Assembly (NCBI RefSeq): GCF_009389715.1
Contig: NW_024067786.1
Location: forward strand, 496,001-560,000
Origin: Phoenix dactylifera
Lineage: Eukaryota; Streptophyta; Magnoliopsida; Arecales; Arecaceae
Length of the DNA: 64,000 bases
Direction: 5' to 3'
The notes under the pieces are model-generated. The model searched no databases. It was not told the origin of the DNA and worked only from the letters and a program-made list of their open reading frames with translations. The position numbers and the translations under genes are program-made. Shown one piece after another: positions 12,628-24,800 of this stretch (within the stretch, counting starts at the first letter, position 1; every line of letters begins with the position of its first letter).

Positions 12628-13077
12628 ATGGGAAATGAATGGAAAGCGGCCTTCTTTGCTCTTCTGGTCTTCACCACCATAGCCTTCATCTTATTCATCT
12701 ATTACATCCGTCACCTCCGCCGTGGACCCCAACAGCTCCCCGTTAAGGCCCAGGCCTCCGCCCCCATCGCCGCCACCACCTCGGCTGGGAACTCCCTCCC
12801 TGCAACTCCCACAGTCTCTCATGCTGGTCCTGCCGCTTCCGGCGGTCTCGACCCATCGGTCCTTCGATGGCTCCCCGTCTTCATCTACTCCTCCATGGCC
12901 TACACCGAGTGCTTGGAGTGCACCTTATGCTTGAAGGGCTTCGTGGGCGGCGAGGAGGGGCGGCTCCTCCCTCGCTGCTACCACAGCTTCCATAAGAAGT
13001 GCGTCGACCGCTGGTTTCACTCCCACTCTACCTGCCCCCTCTGCCGGTCGAAGGTTGAAGCCGAGGTCTCGGAGTAG
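12628..13077 (+). CDS. ATL-type RING-H2 finger E3 ubiquitin ligase (149 aa, single exon)
   Basis: A hydrophobic segment (residues about 8-27) sits at the N terminus, followed by a basic stop-transfer patch (RHLRR). A Pro/Ala/Ser-rich linker leads to the GLD signature of the ATL family (73-75, GLDPSVLRWLPVF). The RING-H2 domain has all ligands in order: Cys98, Cys101, Cys117, His119, His122, Cys125, Cys136 and Cys139, with the conserved Trp129 three residues after Cys125 plus one. By family knowledge such proteins are small membrane-anchored E3 ligases that recruit an E2 through the RING, often in stress or defence responses. Intron-less structure, small size and strong third-position GC are all typical of ATLs in monocots. 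The ATG at 12628 is chosen because it starts the membrane anchor; it follows the TATA region by a suitable distance. The substrate and exact subgroup cannot be read from sequence. Confidence 0.9.
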   Translation: MGNEWKAAFFALLVFTTIAFILFIYYIRHLRRGPQQLPVKAQASAPIAATTSAGNSLPATPTVSHAGPAASGGLDPSVLRWLPVFIYSSMAYTECLECTLCLKGFVGGEEGRLLPRCYHSFHKKCVDRWFHSHSTCPLCRSKVEAEVSE

Positions 13078-13121
13078 GTGAACGAATGGTGTTTTCTTCT
13101 TCTTCTTAACGAATGGTGTTT

Positions 13122-13152
<31 letters not shown>

Positions 13153-13960
13153 TTTTTTTTTTTTTTTTCCTCCTGCTGCTAAAGCATATAGATCATACCT
13201 AGCGAGTATGGATACATCTAATAAAATCAGAAAATAAAATGCTTTGGAGTGCTTAAGGCAACTCCTGAAAACATTTCGCCCAACTCCTCTTCTGTTATCT
13301 TCTATTATATATGTAAATATATATGTTTTTTGAGAGATGTTGATTCCTATATATATTTTATATACAGTTTTGATATAAATATATTCAGAAAAGTCAGAAA
13401 ATAAAATTTGAGAGAGGGAGAGAGAGGGAAAAAAGTCTTGTAGCTGTCCTACAACTAATTTTTAAAATAGTGAGTTCAGCTGCGACCCAATCATTCATTC
13501 TGTTCGTTTTTTTTTATTTTTTAAAAAAATTATAAAATATGTGTTGGTGCTAAAAATAATAAATTTATTTTTTTAAAGACCGTCGAACTTATTATCAAAT
13601 AAGTTGCCACATTATTCATTCACATCAGTAGATTTGTTGTACATAGATATTATCATCAATCTTAGAATAAGGTCATAGTGCACTTTATTTTACATATCTC
13701 ATTTTCCTTGCAACTCGGTAATTCTCTGCTCCTCCATAATCCCTACTACATTAATTTCCAGTTTTCTATTTGAGCAGTTAACTTATATCCTAATACTTAT
13801 TGTCTAAACCTCTATTACAATGCACTGCTTATTTATTAAATGTGATAGCGATATGCATTCTCAAAAAATAGAAAACAAAAAGGAAAACAAAAAGTATATA
13901 TAATTTATAACAAATAGTCCATTTAGTTTGTATTTTGATCATATTTTATTTATTAATTAT
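13078..13960 (+). other. 3' flank of the RING-H2 gene and intergenic sequence
   Basis: The 3' UTR holds a CTT-rich tract, partly duplicated (about 13093-13150), that merges into a run of about 20 T (13150-13169). After it comes AT-rich sequence without a coding signal. Confidence 0.5.
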
Positions 13961-14640
13961 GTCTGATATATGTCGAAATCGATCATAGTCGATATGGCAA
14001 ATCGACCAATAAGATTCTGAGATGTGCAGAGGATCCTCCGAATTTTAAACTCTCCTTCCAATTGGCGACAGCTCGGCCACAATCGAGAATAATTTCCATA
14101 ACTGCTTGACAAATGAGCAAGATGTGAACTTCAGAATGTGCGATCTATTACCAAAAATGGCCGATTCATGTGCTCGATTTTTTTGGGCGACAGTCACCAA
14201 CCCTCGCCTATATAAACTACTCTAGAAGGATTCTCTACATAAGTGCTCTTGAGCTCTTGAAGTGCTCTTACATCCTTTTCGTTACAGTGTCATTCTGCTG
14301 CTCTCACAACACATCCATTATTTTTTAAGAGTTGAGTCTGAATTGGGCATTGGAGGGTCTCATGCCAGATACTCTCGGGCAAAAGGATTTTCTTTCTCTA
14401 TATGATTTCAAATCGAAGCGCAACACTAGGGCCCCTTATCCAAGCACCCTCTTTTCCTCGGAGACGTGCAACAATGTTCAAGCTAACCTCTTCAGTCGAG
14501 ACAGTAGATCTACTAACAACCTCAGCAACCTCGTTAGCTCGATGCTTGGATTTGGCTCGACCTCAAATGGCATGGTGTCCGGTTGCTATTTTTCTGCTTA
14601 TGATAATTTAACCATGGTATGATTAATAAGTATATCATCG
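13961..14640 (+). mobile_element. LTR-like fragment, probably Ty3/gypsy (solo or truncated)
   Basis: The region has an LTR-like layout: a regulatory stretch, a TATA-like CCTATATAAACTAC near 14208, a CT-rich transcribed segment, then the phrase GGCATTGGAGGGTCTC resembling the R/U5 region of some plant gypsy elements. The open frames here are short and unrecognised. No matching second terminal repeat or target duplication was found, so both the ends and the class are uncertain. It looks old and broken. Confidence 0.35.
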
Positions 14641-15552
14641 CCAAATTACCTAATATTACATAAATTCAAGGGTCTTCTATCAAAAATTGGCAGCAAATCC
14701 ATTTACACTAAGCACTTAGAAGCTTGCCGATAATCCTATTGACAACTTTCGATCACCAAGAACTACTTAGTTCCTCCATGCATGACTACTTAAATTAAAA
14801 TGCACCTCATATATAAGGGGGTGACATCAATCTATCTAATCTTAGACAGCAATGTAGAATTTATGTGGGGACATTTTATAGAGTTAACTGCTTATGTCCA
14901 ACCAACGAGTGTAGTTGAGCATCCAAAAGCTCTACTGACTCTGTTTGTACTAAGTTTTCTATACCAGATTATGCTACCGAACCATTCTATTTTTAATCAT
15001 ATGGTTCGGGCGTATATTTTGTATGAAAGAACGATTGATCATCTTTTACGGAATACGGCTGCACATATCTCGAATCACTCTATACTCATTTATTCATTTG
15101 CTTGCCCAAATCTTAAATCATCTATTGCACGCAGTAGATTTATAAGAAAGGATGTGAATCCTTCTTTCTTCCATGCGAAATATGCAACCTGTGTCCTTGA
15201 TCATATCACAAGCTACTGACCACCATGTTGCATTGCTACTTCGCATTGGTACTTATATTTAATCACATAAGTTGGTGGATCATTACTCCCATTTTGATCC
15301 AGCATTTATTTCTAAAACATATACAAAAGCAATAATGGCACTAAAACGTCACATTGACTCGGTTTTCTTCATCACTAGTTAATAACTCAGAGGCCATTGT
15401 ATGCATGATCTCTCTCATATCTCTCCACCATGGAGCAAAAAGCGGACGCTTTTGCCGCTTCCGGGATGCCGCTGACCGTTACGTTCGTTAACGGTCTTTT
15501 TTTAACAAAACCGAAAAAAGGGCCTTTCACTTCTAAATAACCGAACTCACGG

Positions 15553-15554
<2 letters not shown>
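14641..15554. other. Intergenic region upstream of PHS1
   Basis: A 139-codon open frame at 14800-15219 matches no family I know and has ordinary AT-rich intergenic composition. The last part (about 15430-15554) is presumably the PHS1 promoter. Confidence 0.4.

Positions 15555-15586
<32 letters not shown>
15555..15586. repeat. (TC)16 microsatellite in the PHS1 5' region
   Basis: Sixteen TC units lie about 270 bp upstream of the predicted start codon. Such CT/GA tracts are common in plant promoters and 5' UTRs, where they can bind GAGA-type BBR/BPC factors. Function here is inference. Confidence 0.85.
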
Positions 15587-15591
<5 letters not shown>

Positions 15592-15853
15592 TAAAATTTG
15601 AGAACAACAGGCCAGAACCCCAAATCTCGGAGCCTGTGGGATGTGTCTCCATCCCCTTCTGATTTAAATCATCCTCTATCTTTGTAGGAAATTGAGAAAG
15701 GAAAAGACCCCGCATTGTCTTCGAGTGTGAGTTCTTGGGGCCTCTTCTCTAGGGTTTAATCCTTGTAAAGTTGGGTTTTTTTTTTTCCTTTCGGAGGAAA
15801 ATTCTCTCTTTTGGGGTTTCTAAAGGCGGCATCGGTTGCAGCTGGGGGAAAAA

Positions 15854-18800
15854 ATGGGGCCGGGAGAAGGACAACAGTTCGAGGAATGTGCGGCCTTGGT
15901 GAGTCGGCGCAGTGGGAAGTGTCAGACCTTGGGACTGCCCTGTCGGTCCTCCAAGCCCGAAACCATGTCGGTCGAGTCCATGTCCTCATCCTCCCCTCCT
16001 CTCTTCTGGTATGTATGCATGTAACGTGTGCCCATATCTGTGAAATTTGCAAGAAGGAGTGTTTTTTTTAATTTTCTCTTCTATTTTTCCGTTTCATGAT
16101 CTGTAAAATGCTCTGAATAATATAATACTATGCGTTATAATTGTAAAGAGAATCTGGTTTTTATAGCTTTTCCCCATTTTGACTTAGTAGTTGGTGCAAT
16201 TTTAGCAGAAATGCCTGCCTAAATAAATGTTATCAGATCAGAGATTTATACCTGTTTGTTGCATTTCCTTTTAGTCAACCATTCGATGCAGTTTGTTCAT
16301 GGTCTAAAGGATGTGTGACAAATGCCACAACCCATTTTTGCAAATATTGTATGAGGGATAATGAACTCTTTAACTTTTATTTCTTCTTTTACAGTTCTGT
16401 GGTTGAAAGATTTACAATTACCTGGGTTGCCTGCTTGAGTAGGAAGGCTAGGAAAAAAATCGAGCTTATCTGGTATACAACAAAGACCAAGGAAGCCCCA
16501 TGTTAGTAGTGGGTAAGGGTAGTGCGGACCAAAAAGAATAGGAGGCTCAAAACTAAGAAGACTTGGATCGATGTGACCCAGAATCATCCATAGAGGCTTA
16601 ACTTTCACAATTGACATAGCCTCTGTAAGAAACATAAGAAAAAGGAGCATGGGGCATGGTCTTGTGTAGAAAAATCGTACATTGCAGTTCAGGATGGCAT
16701 GCAGAGATCGTAAAACTTGGCACTACTGGTGGCATAGGAGTGATAGAGTGGGTTAGTTTATATATACATATACACATACATATACATATACATGCGCACA
16801 CACACACATATATATTTGTATATGTGTATATGTACATGGTAATTTCCCTTCACAAAAAAAAAGGATTTTCTAATTAACCTTTCTTAGTTTCTCTTTTGCC
16901 TCTTTAATATCTTACAATCTACTCTCTGTTGCCATAACCGAGGTAAGAATGCCTATGTGTCAATTGGCCTTATTTAGAAGTCACATTAAGGTATTTTTTC
17001 ATTACAGCTGCCCATTGTTATAAGCTAGGAATGTTGGCACTACTTATGGAGGTACTGGCATTCAATTGATGGCTGGTTATAAATACACCAATAATTTTGT
17101 GGACCCTTTCAGCTTACAGTTTTGCTATACAGTCAATTCATTTTCGTTGTTGTATTCTTTTGGATTGCTATGCTTTTAGAAAAATCTCTTTATGTGAAGA
17201 AAAGGCATTTAAAATGCTGGTCAAGCCTTTAAAAAGAAAGTCCACCAAAGAGATCTATCAAATCATGAGAGTATCTGAAACTCTGTTAACAAAAATACCA
17301 AAAAGATCTATGCTATGCCAACTATATATGTGTGTTGCTGTATAAAATGTATGAGAACTGTTATCAATTTAGACTAACCAGACCCAACTATGGACCTTGA
17401 TTTAGTCCAGAGAATTGGCATCCTTAATTTAGATTTTAGACAATAAATGAAAGCAAAACCAACAATAAGCAATTTTTATGACAAAATTGCTATTATGAAT
17501 GTGATTGCACTCTGTGAAGTTGAAATTAGTGTTTTCTAAGATTATTTTTACTTCGAAACAAAGGTGGATACATATTTACTTTTCTAAAAAGAAATATGAA
17601 TGCCTTTTATGTCATAACCTTCATTTCTGCAGTGCAGGAGGACCAGATTCTGGAGAACCTAATGGTGATTCAGTTAATTCACAGACTTCTCACCAAGAAC
17701 CAGAAATAAATTTGTCTGATAGGCTTAGAAATGCTGCTATGCTGGACATTGAATCAAATGACTTCTCTTGGGATGATCTGTCATCATTGTATCATACTAA
17801 ACATACTAGCAGTACTGAACATTCTGAAGACGAGCTAAATAAAGCTTTAGAGGTTTGTTGTTTCTGGATCTATACTTAGGTTTATGAGGTTTTGTTGTTC
17901 CTGGATATATGCTTAGGTTTATGAGTGCATTGTTACAGTCTTCTTATAAGTTCCTGGCAAGATATTGATGTACTTGCATTGTATGGTCTAATATGTAGGC
18001 CAAAATAAGACACCTTGGCTTTAGGTAGTTTGGGCTAATTTCTGATTGTGTATCTGAGCCAGCCCTCCACTTATATCATGATCCATGACTTGTTACTGCC
18101 ACTGTTACGTTTATAGTTTTACTCTAACCAGTTAACCAGTTTACTGACTGGTTCTTTATTTCAGAACTTTTTTTTCAGCCCATGCAGCAAATATATTTCA
18201 TTCTGTCCACTTATTTGAGAACTTGAAGTCTGTGCAGTTAGCATTTATCAGTCAATGCATCTGACAAAAATTAGGTCCATGTCCTTTATGGCTAAATGAA
18301 GCTAGCATTTACAAAGTTTCTTGTTTGCATATAGAGTCATGACAACTTGAAAAGATCGATCGACAAACTATGTTACACATGTTTGGTTTTTAAGTACAAC
18401 CCTGGTGAAACATTGAAGCTCAGATAATTATATGACTTAGAGGAAGAAGAATTTCTGAATGTCTCAAGCATGTCCTTTTTTAACTCTCATGTCTTGCTTG
18501 TGAGCAAAGTATGTGTGTGTGTGTGTGTGTGAAATTAGATTCCATTCTTTATAACTGGTGGTATGGAAAGCTAAAAATGTCATTTCATGTAAGATATAGT
18601 GAAAAGGCGCAAATTGACAGTGCAAGCTAGAACGAATTTCAGAATTTATCATGTTTTATTTTAATTTTCTTGTTTTATTTGATGAGAAACCCTGTTGTTA
18701 TATGTATGTAAAGGAGAAAACCTGCAGATGGTAGTTCTTGAAAGTTTAATCGAATTGCATTTAATGGATGAAATGGGAGCACCTATTGTGTCAGAACTAC

Positions 18801-21800
18801 TCAATTGCTTTTCCTTACCAGTTATTTTTTCCTTTTTTAATGCTTTTGTTTCATTGAGTTTGAACTGTGCGCTTGATCTAATACCGAGCTAACAAAAAAC
18901 TGGCGATGGCAAGTATGATATGTGAAACTTGGTCAATTTCATGATATGCGACCTGTTCTTACATAGGACCAAGATAGTGGGGTCATTATTGTTGTTGGTG
19001 GGCAAGAATTCCAGTTAAAACTTTGCATGTGCTGGATGATTGTCATTTCTATTTCCTTCCTTATAACCTAATGTGGGATTTTCCAGCTTTGTTGTTGTAG
19101 ATCTTTTTGCTAAAATATAAATTTTATCTGGTGCCTTTTTTGCCTTCATGCAATTGGCTTGATACAGGTGACTGTAAATTCTGGGGGAGTTATCTTCTAT
19201 GTGCTGTTTAACGCTCCCAAAAATGGTGATCTTTCACCAAAGGAAGCAGCAGGAGTCATTAAAATTGCATCTTCGAGGATGGCCACACAATCAGAACGCT
19301 TAGGTTATGAATTTGCGAAATGGCTGGGGGTGAGGACACCTCAGGTTATTACCTACTCCTCTTTTTATTGATTTTGTTTCTATTTTGGAGAATCGCAACT
19401 TTTCTTAGACCACCGGCCATATGCAGGGCAGAGTTATTCATAATTCTAGTTCAGAATGGCAGAAGATTAAGGATGCTGCAGAAAAGGCACGACTTGTGGC
19501 TGTCACCAGTGAAGATGAAGTGGGTGAGATGACATGTTCAGAGATGTTGGAAGCTCTTGAATTGAACCGATGCCTTTTCATAATGAAGTACAGACGCCAC
19601 TTGATCTTGTAGTTACCACTTCTCTGAATTAAACAGCTCATGTTGTTTTCCTTGTGACAGTTATATTCATGGCTCGCCGCTGTTGGAAAATCCAGATGCA
19701 TTTGATACACGGGAGGCTGCTGAAAACGCTGCTGCAGCCCTTGGGAGGGTCCTGATGCTGGACCTTATACTAAGGAACGAGGATAGACTCCCTTGTCGTC
19801 AGCTTGGGTGGCGTGGTAACTATGCAAATATATTATTTGCCAATAAAGTGGTCTCTGCAAACATGGATGCATTGGAGGAAGCTCATGATTCTGCCATTAG
19901 ACGATACAAACCACAGATTATGAAAAGTCTCCAGAAAGAGAGGAGGGCAATTTCAGTAAATGGCAGATTAGGTTCCCATAACCCTGAACTTATGTCTGAG
20001 AGCTCTGATGCTTCCAATGAGATGGGTCGCAGATCCACAAAGAAGCAAGCAACAGATGAAGCAAAAAGAAGTGATTTTTATATCGTGGCCATTGACTCAG
20101 GCGTTCCTCGCAGGCCTCCTGCAGGAAAACGGGCAAAAGATCAAGAAAATTATCCGAAGGTGGTTGAGCTTGTACTCAACAACTGGGAGTACTCTTCTAA
20201 CCTGTTATATGAAGTATCTGTGGGAAAACTGGGGTTTCCTGGACCAGAAGAGGCTGATGTGCCTACTGATTCTGGTTCCTGTTTGTCTGATTCTGATATG
20301 GTGGCAGTTGTTACTGCCTTTCGAGGAGGATTTCGTGCAGCTCTCAGAGACCTGCAGTGCTTCCATATATTTCTTCTCACACTTTACCAAAAATTGGATG
20401 GCCTTTTACGAATTCTTCTATTAATTATTAATAAATGCCTTGCTGAGTCTGACAAGGATGATTCTGGAGTTCTAGACTCACCATCACATTCTGCAAGGTG
20501 TAGTTTTAGTTCTCCCTTTCCTGCATACAAGGAACGTGGTGGGGCTGAAACACATGCAGATTCAAGTGATTCTGAGACACACAACTGTCTGCTTAAGTCC
20601 TCATCTGCAGGACCTCGAGAATGCTCTGACACAACTTCTCCAGTCTCTCGAGATAACTGGAATGGGAGGTATTTTAAAGGATGTGGAGAACCTCCCCGTT
20701 GTTTACGCTTGACAATGAAGCTCCGTGACTTTAACAAGTGTGCCAAGGTTAGAAATCTTTGAGCAGAGCATGGGACTGTTTTCCTTCTACCCTCCCTATA
20801 TATAGTGAAGGAAAGCTTAAAGTCATAATACAGTTTCAGAAGATTTTATCTGAATATTTGACCAGATTCAAGAACTTTAAGATTAAATTGATCAGCTTTA
20901 GGTGACTTCGATATTTTTAGATTTTATTATTTCATGTTTTAATGGACATCAAATATCTGCTGTAAATATTTTGTTGCTATTTGAAGTTTGAACTGTTTAG
21001 GCCATTGTAAGATGTTTAATTGCATAAGCAATATAAATGCGAGTCTTTGAGAATTTTTTAACATTTGATAATAGTAAATCCTTTTGTTTTATTATATAAA
21101 ATTTTATTCTTTTCCTTGTTGAAAATTCTTTGATAGAAATATTATTTGGCATTAACAACCACATTTGTGCAGTTTTGGCACTTCCATTACTTTTATGCTT
21201 TCACTTAATTTTGAGATTGCCAACATATTCTTTCCTTCAGTTTTAACTGATACAATATGCCGGTCATAGGTAGATGCCGAGCTAAGCAAGGAGCTGGAAC
21301 AGTGGAATGAAATGCTTCGAATGGATGTTGTGAAATTATGCCAGGAGAACAACTTTAATACAGGCTTTTTTGAGGGGAATGATAATAACATCACTGTTGA
21401 TGCTTATGAGTTGAAGGTGATCCCCAACTTCTTTTATGGCCACTTATGTACAGAGACTAAATTTTGTTGTGACTCTTTCTCAGGTCAGACTTGAACATAT
21501 ACTTGAGAGAATAGCATTGATCTCAGATGCTGCAAGTACAGAACGGCCCTCTCCTATTACAGAATACCTGTTCATTGGTGGAGCTTTAGCTGCAAGGTCC
21601 ATGTACACTCTTCAGCACTTGGGTGTCACACATATACTCTGCTTGTGTACCAATGAAATTGGACAATCAGACTCTCAATACCCTGACCATTTTGAGTACA
21701 GAAACTTCTCGGTAAGTATTGTTCCCTCGTATTTTATTTTAGAAGAAAGCACTGTTCCTTCTTTTCAAGATCTTAGATTGTGTTAAAGTGAATTCTGAAT

Positions 21801-24800
21801 AAGGAACTGTTGGGGATAAAGGGGAGTTTTGAGTCTAACCAAGAGAAGATTTTGATCCAAGAGTTCGAACTCAATTCAATCAAAAAGCTTAAACCATTAA
21901 GCTTTAGGCCCAAACATCTAAAATTATCCTTTTACTTCCCACTAATTATTCCATATGAAACTGGACCTCATGCATGATCTTCAACATTCTCCTCTACATG
22001 TTAGCCAATTAACTCCCATCAAATCCACTATTCTCCACTTAAGTTTCATGCCCAATTACTCTTTTGAGTGCCACATGTTACCAATCCAACCTAATATCTC
22101 ACTATCCATTAACCATACTTCACCACTGTCCATTATTCCTTAGGTCCGAGAGTTACCCACTTTCCAGGAGCCATGTTTCACCATGCTCCATCGAGTTCAC
22201 TCTTTCAAGAACCATGCCCGAGTACATGCTCAAATCCTGCACCATGCTCCATCGAGTTCACTTGCTATGCCCACTCAGCACGCCATAACCACCATGACTT
22301 AACTCTACCATCCTGCATGCTACCACTCCTTCTGAGTGCCACATGTTAACACATCAACCTAAGAGCCCACTCTCTATTAGTCAGGTTTCATCAGTAGTAC
22401 GTTACCACTCAAGCCCAAGATTCGCTCTCCAAGAGCCATGGTTCACCAGTCTTACAAGAATCTACTCTTTAAGGAACCATGTCTGAGCTCATGCTTAAAC
22501 CCCATACCATGCTCCATTAAGTCCACTTGCGGCATCCACTCGGCACATCACAGCCACAATGACTTGGCTCTACCAAACTGCATGCTACCATTCTTCACAA
22601 GAGCTACCAATTGCGGCACTTTTACAACTTGGAGAGTTGTCTCAGATTATTGGCCATCGACTTTGATACCACTTGTTGGGGAGAAACAGAGAGTTAGTCC
22701 AACTAGGAGAAGGATTTGATATACATGTCGGAACCCAATTCAACTTAAAAGCTTCAGCTGTAGAAGTTTGGGCCCAATCATCTATATCAATCCTTCTAAC
22801 TCCCACTAATTGTTCCATGTGATACTATACCTCACGTATGATCCTTTACATATATGATTGTACTTCTATTCTTGGGACTTATCACACAAATCTTATGGTA
22901 ACAAGATTTTATATGTTCTGAAACAAAAAGAGTAAAATGCTTTGGGCACCCATTCGTGCACGTGTTTCTTGGGCCCATGTAATGCTGGTTTTACAATTGA
23001 ACATTCAACTACCCCTTCTGCATCACCAAATTTCCCCGGAGTTAGCCAATCCCCTCCTTCCATATGGCAGGAGAAACTTTTTACGTGAATCTGCAAACAT
23101 TACTCTTTAACACAAGTTTTCATACAATAAACAGTAGGATGGTGTTCTTCTTTTTTTTTTGATTCTGTAACTTCTAATCTCCATGTTATCATCTGCCTAG
23201 TCTAGGAGAATTTGATAGGATTTCTCCATGGTTCCATGAGCTTAAACAACAATTTATAAGATAGATCTCCCTATGAGCGAATGATCTTTCAAAGTTCGGT
23301 GGCAGCTCTTTTCTTGCATAATTTTTTTCTTTTGCCAGAGATTTGTTATTAATTTTTAAACTATCGTAAAAATTTGCTCAAGCCTTCAATGGAACCTTCT
23401 CAAATTTGGAATTTGAATGGAGCTTCATAGTTGACTCCATTTTGCTGGGAAGGCATGGAGGATGTTGATGGTAGTTGTTACATTCTATGGAAAATAATCA
23501 TTGTACTTGTGTCAATGAAGTTTTTTTCTTCCATAAATATAATATAGTATTTTCTTTCTCTTTGAGAATAGTGAATAACCAAATATTGTACAGTAACATT
23601 TTCAGGATTATTGATGTCATTTAGTCAGAAATGGTTCAGAGTGTTGTATCAGTATAATTTTGCTATTATAAGCATAAAAATGAAAAGAATATTTCATAAA
23701 TACTAGACTTACCTTATTAGCCTTGGTATGGTCATTGATTTGATATGATTGATTACTTGCTGTTTGTATCATTATGACGTCATTCTTTCATATATTATTA
23801 TTCTTACCTATAAAAAAGAGGAAAGGAAAAAAGAAAGAGAAGTTACTATGAGATGCTTGCTAAACCCTACCAACTTGCTTTATAATGCATTGTGTACTGT
23901 TTTTGTTGTAAATAATGATGAATTACTCTGATATGTTGGTTTGTGCTGAAAATTAAGATAATTTAGCTTTAGATGGACTCATGGTTGGCTTTCGTATGAA
24001 ATAGATGTACCAATACCTTTCCTTGATTTTAAATTTAAAATGTTTTTGTAGAACCCTGGTCATGTCATTAGTTTTTTTTTTCAAAAAGAAAAGAAAAGAA
24101 AAGAAAAGTTATTACTATGCAATTGTGCTAGTTTTGTAGGCTCATTGTTTTCCTTCTTGTGACTTGCATATGTGCGAGCCACATGTTTACTAAAACCCGA
24201 CTCCCTCCAAAGTTCATCCATGTCACCAAGGTTGAAATTTGAAGCTACTTAATTTATACTACTCCAAACACCCAATTCTTCCCTAGGCCATTAATTTTCT
24301 GCCAACCACATACCTCATTTATGACTGCACTTTTAAGAGATCTCTCAACATTTTCGATGACAAGGCACCATCTTCTGCATTATTGTAGACCCAGCCAGTT
24401 TGGACTCAGTGTGTATAAGCTTGTAGAATTTAAGCCGCAAGAAGCCCTTTGCCATATTCTGTTAAAAGTTGTGTTTTAGAAGCTCTCTTTTTCAAGTTTG
24501 TCCCCAAATCTAGCATGAAAGCTTCCTTTTTGCTCCCGAGTTCTCCATTGCTCTTCTCCAAATGGTCAGAGATCTTAGCTAGCATAAACCTTATGTTAAA
24601 CTACTTGAGAAGGGGGACTCTCGGCTTGCAGGATCTGCCTTTCTCCATGTCTGCAAATAAAAACAGACCAGTATGGACTTTTTCAGTATATCTGAAACAT
24701 GCCGACCATTTGATTTCACATTATTATCTTAAGAGAATTATCTTGGATGAATGCGTAGTAAGCAATCGTGTATCTATGATGAATTTTGTAGTATGTGGTC

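Larger units (their letters stand above)
21808..22850 (-). mobile_element. Old TRIM element, antisense, in PHS1 intron 7
   Basis: Two diverged direct repeats of about 178 bp (21808-21986 and 22674-22850) both begin TGTTGGGG on the plus strand and share phrases such as AAGCTT..., GGCCCAA.CATCTA and CCCACTAATT.TTCCAT. Directly before the right repeat, 22661-22671 reads CTTTGATACCA, the reverse complement of TGGTATCAAAG. This is nearly the initiator-methionine tRNA primer site TGGTATCAGAG. So the element runs on the minus strand, with its 5' LTR at 22674-22850. The 0.7-kb interior has no gag or pol. No target duplication is visible and the repeats are clearly diverged, so it is old. Confidence 0.65.

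Noticed and set aside
14800-15219. 139-codon open frame
   Set aside because: It is long for chance but matches no known family and shows no codon bias. The surrounding sequence is repeat-like.
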